Assembly (NCBI RefSeq): GCF_030646155.1 | Contig: NZ_JAUTDN010000011.1 | Location: 59,968 to 123,967, forward strand | Reading direction: 5' to 3' | Origin: Conexibacter sp. CPCC 205762 | GTDB taxonomy: Bacteria > Actinomycetota > Thermoleophilia > Solirubrobacterales > Solirubrobacteraceae | DNA: 64,000 nucleotides | In this document: in pieces, positions 33,721 through 42,400 of the stretch | Layout of the letters: each line of letters starts with the position of its first letter | Position numbering within the stretch: position 1 is the stretch's first letter | The notes under the pieces: generated by a model | Told to the model about the DNA's origin: nothing | What the model saw: the letters and a program-made list of their open reading frames with translations, nothing else | The model's database searches: none | Made by a program: the position numbers and the translations under genes

Positions 33721-36423
33721 CTACTTCTTGACCTTGACGGTGGCGGTCGTCTTGACGGCCAGGTAGCGCGCGTCGCCGGCCCACGCGATCGTCGCCTTCC
33801 AGGTGCCCTTCGGCAGCTTCGGCAGCTTCACCGTGACGACGCCCTTCTTCAGCGTGCCGGTGACCTTCTTGGTCGTCTTGCCCTTCTTCAGCGTGATCGT
33901 GACCTTGCCGGTCGCGGCGGCCGTGCCCTTGGGCGCGGCGACCGTCAGCTTGAGGCTGCCGCCGGCCTTGCTCGTCGGCAACTTCGTGACAGCGGCCTTG
34001 ACGCTCTTGGCCTTGACCTTCTTGACCGCCGGCGCCGGCGCCGGGCTTCTCGTCTCCGGCGGGTTGCCGGTGCCGCCGGGCGGCGTGACCGGGGTTCTGT
34101 CGACCGGCGGGGGCGGGATGACCGCGTCGGCCGGCGTGACCGTCAGCGAGCCGCTCTTGCTGAACGGCGCGATCTGGTCGTCGCCAGCGTACGCGAGCGT
34201 GTAGTCGTAGCTGCCCGCGGCCAACGGCGGCAGCGCGAACGAGGCCGCGTTGCCGACGACCGTCGCCGAGCCCGTCACGACCGTCGCGCCGCCCTGCTTG
34301 ACGACGAGCGAGACGTCGCCGGCCGGGACGCGCCCGTACTCGTTCGCGATCGCGATCGAGATCGAGCCGTTGGTGCCGGCCTTGAACGGGTCGGCCGTGA
34401 CCGTCTGCGTCGAGACGACGCCGCCCGGGAGACCGCCGAAGAAGACCTCGGCCGCGCGCTTGGCGGCGGCGCCGCCGGCGATGCTGCTCGGGGTCGTGGC
34501 GTTGCCCCAGACTCTGTTGATGCTGTTCTTGCGGTTCTGCGCCAGGCCCCAGGCGGCGACGACCGTCGTCAGCGCCTCGCTCGGCGACGGCTGCGCCGCG
34601 ACGTAGGCGGCCTTCGCGTCGTTGTAGCTGGCCGGTGCGGAGCCGCCGAGCGTCGTCAGCGCCGCGCTCAGCGCGGCCGGGCTGACCGCTCTCGGGTTGG
34701 CGCCGCCTCTGGCGACGGCGACCGTCGAGGGAGCGGTGTAGGTGACCGTCGCCGTGTCGGCGTCGGTCAGGAACTGCGCCGCGTCGGAGTCGATCGCGGT
34801 GTTCTGGTAGAGCGTCGCCGGATCGGTCTGCCAGCTGAACGCCGCCAGCTGGGCGTTGAGCGTCGTCCAGATCGGCGCGTCGAGCGGCAGCGTGCTGAGG
34901 TTGAGCTGGTTCGGCTGCGGGTTGACGTACGCCCACGACGACATGTACTCGGTGTAGGTGCCGTCGCCCTTGTCGATGATCCACTGGCGCGTGACGCCGG
35001 CGTTCGGATCGCTGCTCGTGCTGCCTCTGTAGCCGAGCAGGAACGGGACCTGCAGCTTTCTCGTCGTCTTCAGCGAGCTGCCGCTGTCGCCGCCGGAGTA
35101 GTACGTGACCGACTGCGAGGCGCTTCTCGACGGGTCGTACTGCGTTCTGATGTTCGTCAGGTGCTGGTCGACGAGGTCGCCGTAGAGGAAGCTCGCGTTG
35201 GCGTTCGTCGTGGCGCCGCTGGCGGCGAGGTTGCGCGTCTGCAGCGGGTTGACCGCGCTCGTCGTCGCGCCGCCGACCGTGCCGCCGTCGAGGACGGTGT
35301 CGAAGTTGAAGACGTGGACGTCGTTCTCCTGCGCGTATCTGTTGATCGCGGGGAGGACGGGCCGCGTGTTCGGGCACCAGGTGCCGCCGAAGAGGATGAC
35401 CGCGTCTCTTCTCGCGTCGCTCTTCAGCAGGTGGACCAGCTCGGGGTAGGTGATCTGCTCGATCCGCCACTCGTCGGCGTCGTCGGCGTCGGTGATGACC
35501 GGGACGGTGCCGCCGGCCGAGACGCTGCCGGCCTGCTCGACCTGGCGCTCGTTGCTCTCCTCCTTCCACCAGTGGAACTGGTCGATCTCGGAGAGTCTCG
35601 AGGCGCCGCCCGCGGTCGCGATCGCGGTGCCGGCGTCTCTTCTGGCCGAGGCGGAGTCGGCCTGCTCGGTCAGGTTCGTCCAGGAGACGATTCTCTGCGG
35701 CTGGCCGCCGGCCGTGTTGTCCTTGTCGTAGATGAAGAAGTACGAGTCCGACGCGTCCGGGTCGAGGTCGGTCGCCGTGTAGTCGTAGAGCGCCCCGCCG
35801 GCGGTGTCGCCGACCTTCGTGCTGGTGCCGCTGCCACCCGCGTCGTTGACGACGCTCGCTCTCGTCGTGCCTCTGATGACCGTGCTCTCGGAGCCGACCG
35901 CGCCGCCCGAGAAGGCGAGGCTGACGCCGTTGCCGAGGTACTGGCCGACGAGGTTCAGCCAGGCGTTGCCGTAGATCGTCCGCGACGCGGTCGGCAGCGA
36001 GGTGATGCCGGCCGGGTTGCGGATGTCGAGGTTCGGCTCGTTGACGTTGCCGACTCTGACGCTGCCCGAGAGGTTCGGGTCGAACCAGAAGACGCGCTCG
36101 ACGCCGGCGGCGTCGGCGGCGGCCTCGACGTCCTGGGCGCGCGCGGCAAAGCTCGCGTCGAGCGCCGGGTCGCCGATCAGGACGGCGAACTTGCCCTCCT
36201 GCTGCAGCAGCCACTGGAAGTGGTCATAGGTGACCGGCTCGATCGCCGGGTCGCTGTCGCTGGTCGACAGGCCGAGCGTCGACTGCAGGAATCTCGCGGT
36301 CGTGTAGTCGGTCGTGTTCGCGCTGCGCGACGGCGCGGCAGCGGCGTTCGTCACGCCGACGGCGAGGGGAGCGACCGCTGCCAGGACAGCAGCGGACCGC
36401 TTCCAGCGATGGAAGTTCGTCAC
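33721..36423 (-). CDS. large secreted thioredoxin-fold-like protein, unknown function
   Basis: A 900-aa exported protein with a signal peptide (about 1-29). An N-terminal region (about 65-110, KFAVLIGDPALD and VERVFWFDPN) looks like a thioredoxin-type beta-alpha-beta. A second one (about 335-370) has AVILFGGTWCPNTRPVLP, where only the first Cys of the usual CxxC remains. I find no other cysteine in the protein. A helical middle, an Ig-like domain (about 680-760), a Pro-rich linker and a C-terminal beta-sandwich module (GKVTITLKKGKTTKKVTGTL and WKATIAWAGDARYL) follow. It lies third in the symporter operon, 23 nt after the mucin-like gene. A role in handling extracellular thiols or persulfides is plausible but unproven. 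I do not recognise the family. Confidence 0.75.
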   Translation of the reverse strand: MTNFHRWKRSAAVLAAVAPLAVGVTNAAAAPSRSANTTDYTTARFLQSTLGLSTSDSDPAIEPVTYDHFQWLLQQEGKFAVLIGDPALDASFAARAQDVEAAADAAGVERVFWFDPNLSGSVRVGNVNEPNLDIRNPAGITSLPTASRTIYGNAWLNLVGQYLGNGVSLAFSGGAVGSESTVIRGTTRASVVNDAGGSGTSTKVGDTAGGALYDYTATDLDPDASDSYFFIYDKDNTAGGQPQRIVSWTNLTEQADSASARRDAGTAIATAGGASRLSEIDQFHWWKEESNERQVEQAGSVSAGGTVPVITDADDADEWRIEQITYPELVHLLKSDARRDAVILFGGTWCPNTRPVLPAINRYAQENDVHVFNFDTVLDGGTVGGATTSAVNPLQTRNLAASGATTNANASFLYGDLVDQHLTNIRTQYDPSRSASQSVTYYSGGDSGSSLKTTRKLQVPFLLGYRGSTSSDPNAGVTRQWIIDKGDGTYTEYMSSWAYVNPQPNQLNLSTLPLDAPIWTTLNAQLAAFSWQTDPATLYQNTAIDSDAAQFLTDADTATVTYTAPSTVAVARGGANPRAVSPAALSAALTTLGGSAPASYNDAKAAYVAAQPSPSEALTTVVAAWGLAQNRKNSINRVWGNATTPSSIAGGAAAKRAAEVFFGGLPGGVVSTQTVTADPFKAGTNGSISIAIANEYGRVPAGDVSLVVKQGGATVVTGSATVVGNAASFALPPLAAGSYDYTLAYAGDDQIAPFSKSGSLTVTPADAVIPPPPVDRTPVTPPGGTGNPPETRSPAPAPAVKKVKAKSVKAAVTKLPTSKAGGSLKLTVAAPKGTAAATGKVTITLKKGKTTKKVTGTLKKGVVTVKLPKLPKGTWKATIAWAGDARYLAVKTTATVKVKK

Positions 36424-36446
36424 GATCTCTCGTCTCTTCGTGGGTG

Positions 36447-37556
36447 TCAGTGTGTGGTGGTGGTGCTGCTGCGCGGGCGTGAGCGCTTGCCGAAGCCGAA
36501 CAGCAGGCCGAGCCCGGTCAGCCCCGCGAGGGCGGCCAGGATCAGCTCTCCGGCGAGGCGGGTGTCGGTGCCGGCCGGCGAGCTGGCCAGCTCGTAGTCG
36601 GCGCTCGTCTCGGTGCCGTTGGCGGGAGCGGCGGCGCCGTCGGCAGCGGTCCCGTCGCCGGAGGCCGCGGCGCCTGCAGCGGCAGCGCCGTCGCCGGAGC
36701 CGTCGCCGTTGCCGGCCGCGGCGCCATCGCCGTTGTCGGCCGCGCCGCCGCCCTTGCCGCCGGCGGCCTTGCCGGCGCCGGCCTTGCCCGCGCCGGCCGC
36801 GCCCGCGCCCGCCACCGCGCCGGCGGCGTCGCCGCCGTCAGCCGAGGAGGTCGACGAGCCGCCGGCGGTCGAGGTCGACCCGCCCGTCGAGGTCGTCTTC
36901 GAGCCGGAGCTGGTCGTCTTGCCGCCCGAGCTGGTCGTCTTCGACCCGGAGTTCGTCGTCTTCGAGCCGGAGCTCGTCTTCTTGCCGCCCGAGCTGGTCG
37001 TCTTCGACCCGGAGCTGGTCGTCTTCGAACCCGAGCTGGTCTTCGTGCCCGAGCCGCTCGTCGTGGTCGTCGTGCCGCCGCCGCTGGTCGTCGGCGCGGA
37101 CGTCGTCGGCGCGGAGGTCGACGGCGTCTGCGTCTGGGTCTGCGTCGGCGTCTGGGTCGCCGGCGGCGGAGTCGTCGTGGTCGGTGTCGTCGTGGTCGGC
37201 GTTCTCGTGCCGGTCCCTGATCTCTGCTGCGCCAGCCAGGTTCTGTAGGAGCTGATGCGGTCCCACTCGGTCCAGTTCGCCGTTCTCAGCAGGTTGCCGT
37301 CGTCGTCGTAGTACTGGATCTGGTTCGCGCCGAAGTCGTACTCGACGTTGGGGATCGGCGTGCAGGCCTCGTCGTCGTACCCGGGCAGCGTGTCTTCGCC
37401 ATCGTGGTACGTCTGGCCGCCAATCGTGATGCTGATCGGCGCCGGATGGTCGGCCGGGTTCGTGATCGCGTGTGCAGGTGCCGCCCCGAAGAGGGCGACG
37501 CCGAGCGCGATGCCGCCGACGGGGAGCGCGCCTGCTGCGCGCGTCCAAGGCTTCAC
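36447..37556 (-). CDS. cell-surface mucin-like anchored protein
   Basis: A 369-aa protein with a signal peptide (about 1-29). A small N-terminal domain follows (about 30-100, ISITIGGQTYHDGEDTLPGY, then one lone Cys and YYDDDGNLLRTANW), then Thr/Pro-rich and SGSKTTSSG-type repeats (about 115-225) and an Ala/Gly-rich stalk. A C-terminal membrane helix with a basic tail (ELILAALAGLTGLGLLFGFG then KRSRPR) ends it. There is no clear LPXTG. Start is GTG at 37556 with AGGAG eight nt upstream. It is 16 nt after the symporter stop and 23 nt before the thioredoxin-like gene. It probably displays its N-terminal domain on a stalk at the cell surface. Confidence 0.78.
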   Translation of the reverse strand: MKPWTRAAGALPVGGIALGVALFGAAPAHAITNPADHPAPISITIGGQTYHDGEDTLPGYDDEACTPIPNVEYDFGANQIQYYDDDGNLLRTANWTEWDRISSYRTWLAQQRSGTGTRTPTTTTPTTTTPPPATQTPTQTQTQTPSTSAPTTSAPTTSGGGTTTTTSGSGTKTSSGSKTTSSGSKTTSSGGKKTSSGSKTTNSGSKTTSSGGKTTSSGSKTTSTGGSTSTAGGSSTSSADGGDAAGAVAGAGAAGAGKAGAGKAAGGKGGGAADNGDGAAAGNGDGSGDGAAAAGAAASGDGTAADGAAAPANGTETSADYELASSPAGTDTRLAGELILAALAGLTGLGLLFGFGKRSRPRSSTTTTH

Positions 37557-37572
37557 TGTCTTTTTCTCCTGG

Positions 37573-39207
37573 CTATCTCTGCTCGTCGGCGACGGCGAGT
37601 TCGTCCGCGCCCCAGTAGACCCTCGGGTGGTGCGGCGCCGGGTTGGCCGGCGGCTGCCACGCGGGGTCGGGGACGCCCTCGTACGGCACGACGTAGCGCG
37701 GCCAGGTGACCGGGATGCCGTGGTACGGGACTGGAACAGCTTGGTGTGCACCGACCGGCTGCTGCTGCGGCCAGGCGGGTGCGGGAAGGCCGGGGTAGGC
37801 GCCGGCGGGCGGCATGCCCGGGTACGCGCCGTTGTGCGCACCGTTGCCGACGACCTCCGACTCCGACAGCTCGTCGTCGTCGTAGAACTCGACGCGGCCG
37901 TCGAAGATGTCGTCGTCGAGCAGCCCTGTCTGGCGCGCGACGACGGTCGCGCTGACCGCCGCGGCGGTGACGTTCGTCGACGTCCGCGCCATGTCGGCGA
38001 TGATGCTGATCGGGATCGTCGCGGCGACGAACTCCAGCGGCAGGTTGGCGGCCGACAGCACGGTCGCGGCCGCGACCGTCGCCGCACCCGGGACGCCGGC
38101 GGTGCCGACCGAGACGATCACGCCGAGCAGCGCCAGCAGCGCGTAGTCGCCGAGCGTGTAGTGGAGGCCGTAGGCGTTGATGCCCCAGACGGCGACCATG
38201 ATCGGCCAGATGCCGGAGCAGCCGGGCATGCCGATCGTGCTCCCAAGCGGCGCCGTGAAGTGGGCGATCTCGGAGTGGACGCCGACCTGGCGGGTCAGCC
38301 GCGCGGTCGTCACCGGCAGCGTGCCGACGCTGCTCTGGGTGCTGAACGCGGTCAGCTGCGCCGGGAAGATCTTGCGGAAGAACGGCACGATCGGCACGTC
38401 CGCGAACGCCTTCAGGATCGCCGCGTTGACGAGGTACATGTGGATGAAGCAGGCGACCCAGACGAGCGCCAGCAGGCCCAGCAGCGACTTGAACGCGTCG
38501 CCGAGGTTGGAGCTGCTGCCGACCATGTGGGCGGTGAGCGCGACGACCGCGTACGGCGTGAGCCGGATGACGTAGCCGACCGCCTTGAAGATGACGAGCT
38601 TGAGCGCCTCGGCGCCGTCGCGGAAGATGCGGACCTGGGCCAGCTCCTTCTCGGCGATCGCGAGATAGGCGACGCCGAGCACGACCGCGATCAGGATGAT
38701 CGGGATGATGTCGTTGGCGCCGAAGTTCTGGACGACGTTCGACGGGAAGAAGTCGACGACGACCTGGCTGAACGTCTGCACCTGACCCTGGACGGCGTCG
38801 GTCGAGAGGCCGCCGAGCTGGTTGCCGACGCCCTTGCCGGGCTGGAAGGTGAGCGCGAGGCCGAGCGCGAGCACGACCGCGAGCGCGTTGCTCAGCAGCA
38901 GCCAGAAGATCGAGCGCAGGCCGATGCTGCGCAGCTTCGCGAGGCTGTCGAGCGAGGTGATCGCGGAGATGATCGCGATCAGGATCAGCGGCGCGACGGT
39001 CGCCAGCAGGACGTTGATGTAGATCGTCCCGATCGGGGCGATCGCGTCGACGTGCTCCTTCGCGACGAGGCCGATCGGCACGCCGACCGCGAGCGCGAAC
39101 AGCGCGATGAGGCTGAAGTTGAGGTTCCGCTTGCGCAGGAACCAGATGGCGACCCAGCTCACCGCCACCGCGGCGAGCGTTGCCGCCCCCGACCCGTTCG
39201 CATTCAT
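37573..39207 (-). CDS. dicarboxylate/amino acid:cation symporter (DAACS), possibly cystine-type
   Basis: A 544-aa membrane transporter of the GltP/DctA/TcyP family. About eight membrane helices, the re-entrant loop STQSSVGTLPVT and the second loop APLGSTIGMPG are visible. The first loop is closer, in my recollection, to TcyP/YdjN cystine symporters (TQSS-TLP) than to glutamate or C4-dicarboxylate carriers; this is an inference. The last ~110 residues form an unusual Pro/Gly-rich cytoplasmic tail (AYPGMPPAGAYPGL repeats). It is the first gene of the four-gene operon. A -10-like TAGTTT (39276-39281, minus strand) lies about 70 nt upstream. Confidence 0.85.
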   Translation of the reverse strand: MNANGSGAATLAAVAVSWVAIWFLRKRNLNFSLIALFALAVGVPIGLVAKEHVDAIAPIGTIYINVLLATVAPLILIAIISAITSLDSLAKLRSIGLRSIFWLLLSNALAVVLALGLALTFQPGKGVGNQLGGLSTDAVQGQVQTFSQVVVDFFPSNVVQNFGANDIIPIILIAVVLGVAYLAIAEKELAQVRIFRDGAEALKLVIFKAVGYVIRLTPYAVVALTAHMVGSSSNLGDAFKSLLGLLALVWVACFIHMYLVNAAILKAFADVPIVPFFRKIFPAQLTAFSTQSSVGTLPVTTARLTRQVGVHSEIAHFTAPLGSTIGMPGCSGIWPIMVAVWGINAYGLHYTLGDYALLALLGVIVSVGTAGVPGAATVAAATVLSAANLPLEFVAATIPISIIADMARTSTNVTAAAVSATVVARQTGLLDDDIFDGRVEFYDDDELSESEVVGNGAHNGAYPGMPPAGAYPGLPAPAWPQQQPVGAHQAVPVPYHGIPVTWPRYVVPYEGVPDPAWQPPANPAPHHPRVYWGADELAVADEQR

Positions 39208-39492
39208 GCCTGCTGCCCTTCGCCCTTCCGTAGACCTGACGCGCCCTGCCGACCTGCGTCCTCTGACTTCGGCTTAAACTACACCAACCTGGTCGAGTTT
39301 GTCTGGTAAAGCGAACGCGCCCAGTCGAACGTCCGATGCGACCAATCGCGCGACGTGGTGTCAGCGCATGCGCACTTGGCGCGTTCGCATCACACGAACG
39401 TAACGCGAAAGGGGCGACCGATCCGGACGATGTCGCGGTCATCGGCGCGATGCCTGCCAGAGGCCCGCGCCACTGTCCGATCACGGAGTCCA
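39208..39492. promoter_or_regulatory. 285-bp divergent intergenic region
   Basis: This space holds the promoters of the leftward symporter operon and the rightward LRR protein gene. It contains an AT-richer patch (39272-39310) with the candidate symporter -10, four CGAACG-like elements, and an 11-bp inverted repeat (GCGAACGCGCC at 39311-39321 and GGCGCGTTCGC at 39378-39388) separated by 56 bp. The LRR gene has GGAG 4 nt before its ATG and so a long leader. I see no gene here. Confidence 0.45.
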
Positions 39493-42400
39493 ATGGTTCC
39501 CCGCCCCTCCTCGCGGCCGTCGGCCGGAGCGCTCGGTCGTTCCCGCACGGGCGCGCTCGCCGGCGCCGCCGCGGCGCTGCTGCTGACCGGCGGGCTGACG
39601 CTCGCGCCGGCCTCGATCCCGCTCGCCCCCGCCGCGGCCCGCGCCGCCGACAGCGACGTCGTCGCGATCCCCGACGCCACCCTCAAGGCGCAGATCAACA
39701 GAAAGATCAGCACGAGCCGCCCCGCCGACCAGGACGTCACCTACGGCGACGCGGCGAGAGTGACCGGCTCGCAGAGCCTGACGGGCCCGTTCACCGACCT
39801 GACCGGCATCGAGTCGCTCGTGAACCTCAGAGGCATCACGCTGCCGAACACGGCGACGCCGAGCACCTACACCACCCTCGCGCCGGTGGCGAACCTGACC
39901 GGCCTCCAGCTGCTGAGCGTCGGCAGCAGCGCCGTGCGCGACCTGAGACCGATCGCGGGGCTGACGAACCTGGTCAACCTGACGGTGTCCGGCGGCAGAG
40001 TGATCGACCCGTCGCCGCTGGCCTCGCTCACGAGACTCGCGACGCTGTCGCTGGCCAACAACTCGATCAGCGACGTCAGCGGGCTGCCGAGCCTCAAGAG
40101 CGCGACGGCGCTGAACCTGAGCGGCAACCGCATCGCGGACCCGTCACCGCTGGCCGCCAAGCTCGACAGCGCGACGATCACGACGCTGAACCTGAGCAGA
40201 AACCGGATCACCGACATCTCCTCGCTGGCCCCGTTCGGCAGCGGCAAGCTCGGTCAGTACACGACGTCCACCAGCGGCCTCAGCGTCAGCTTCAACCGCA
40301 TCACCGACCTGACCCCATTGGACAGCTGGACCAGACTGCCGTCCTCCAACCAGAGCGGCAGCCAGAACCTCTACGTCGGGCCCTACCACGCCGGCGGGAT
40401 CGTCCTGCCGCCGTTGAGACAGATGACGGCGTACGCCAACCCGGTCGCGGTCAATCCCGTGACAGCGGGCAGCTACGACCCCGCGACGGGCCTGCTGACG
40501 GTGACCGACGAGAGCGCCGCGAGCGTCGCGCTCGCATCGATCGCACCCGGAGCGGCGGTGCCGGACACGCGCTGGGTCGTCACCTTCTCGACCCCGCCGG
40601 CCGACCCCAACGACGGCACCCCGCCGACGGTCAGCGGGGACGCCACGGTCTGGTCGACGCTGACCGTGACCGACCCCGGCACGCTCGGCGACGCGCCGGG
40701 CGACGCCCCCGCCTGCCTGAGCGCAGACCTCAGATACCAGTGGCTGCGCGACGGTCAGGAGATCGTCGTCAACCCGCACAGCGCCAGAATCGACGCGCCC
40801 GAGAACCCGCCGTTCGGCGCCAACCCGCCGACCGCCGTCTATTACACCGTCTCGCCGCAAGACCTCGGGCACAGACTGTCGGTGCGCGTCTCCTGCTTCA
40901 CCAGCGGCCGGCAGTCGACCTCCGACCTCAGCGCAACGGTCACCAACGGCGAGGTCGAGAAGCCCGTGATCGGGGTTCAGGACGGCACGCAGTACCGCGA
41001 TCCGCTGATCCCGGGGACGACCACCGCGACGACGCTGCCGGAGGGCCGCTCAGGCGTCGCGCTCGAGCCCGGCGGGACGAGAATCCCGTTCTACGTCGGT
41101 GCCCTCGGCGCCGACGGCCGGCTGATCGACGCCGCGCAGCTGAGACTCAGCGTCAGCGTCGCGAACGCGACCACCGAGACCGTGCGCGACCCCGCGACCG
41201 TCCTCGGTCCCGACGACGTCGAAGTGGGCGGCAGCGGCGCCGATCGCTGGATCGTCCTGCATCCGCAGCAGCACACCGCCGGAAGCGCGTTGACGGTCAC
41301 CGTCACGGTGACGGGCCCGACCGGCAAGAGCGAGCAGGTCGCCTTCCCCTACGTCGTCTCGCGCGCGACGACGCCGACCAGCCGCGTGCTGCTCGGCACC
41401 AGCGACGCCTCGACGGCGATCGCCGTCGGCGACGGTCACCTGCTCGTCGCCGACGACGAGCAGACCGCGATCCGCCTCTACGACGCGCGCGTCTCCGGCC
41501 GCGAGGTCGCGACCTTCAGCCCCGGCGGCACCAACGGCGAGATCGACTTCGAGTCCGCGGCGCGCAAGGGCGACCGCGTCTACTGGCTCGGCTCGCACGG
41601 CAACAAGAAGAGCGGCAACCCGGAGCCGAGCCGTCACCGCATCTTCCAGACGCGCCTGAGCGGCAGCGGCGCGAGCGCGCGGCTTGAGCCGGTCGGCCTC
41701 CCTTACCAGAACCTGCGCAGCGACCTGAGAGCGTGGGACCATGCGAGCTTCGGCGGCAGACTCGGCCTCGACGACACCGACATCGGCAACCTCCCGCCGA
41801 CCGAGCTGAAGGGCTTCAACATCGAGGGCGCCGAGTTCTCGCCCGACGACAGCGCGCTGTACCTCGGCTTCCGCTCGCCGGTCGTCCCGGCCGCCGCCGA
41901 CGGCAGAGCGCTGATCGTGCCGCTGCTGAACGTCGCGGCGCTGACCGAGGGCAGCGAGACGAGAGCGCGCTTCGGCGACCCGATCCTGCTCGACCTCGGC
42001 GGCCATAGCATCCGCGAGATCCGCAAGAACGCCGCCGGCGAGTACCTGATCCTGTCCGGCACCGCCGGCCCGGCGACGAGCGCGAGCGAACAGGCGCTGT
42101 GGGCGTGGGACGGCGACCCCGCCGTCGCCCCGGTGCGGCTGACGACGCCGGTCCCGGCCGACCTCGAGCCCGACCACAGCGACAACGCCGGCGCCTGGGA
42201 GGGGATCGGCGAGATGCCGGCACGGCTCGCGCCCGGCCAGTCGCTGCAGCTGATCATGGACCAGGGCTACGACAAGCTCCACACGGGGCTGGACAACAAG
42301 GACGAGCGCAACGACTGGCGGCGCAAGTCCCGCACCGACCGGTTCGAGCTGACCGGCCCCGTCGGCACGATCGCCGCCGCGAACGTGGCGTCGATCGCCT

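Noticed and set aside
36900..37060. Repetitive GAGCTGGTCGTCTTCGA blocks as a CRISPR array
   Set aside because: They are codon-level repeats of the SGSKTTSSG stalk of the mucin-like protein, with no unique spacers.
36447..38087. Longer minus-strand frame extending the mucin-like gene upstream into the symporter
   Set aside because: The GTG at 37556 has AGGAG upstream and begins a signal peptide; the extension is an Arg/Ser-rich shadow of the symporter gene.
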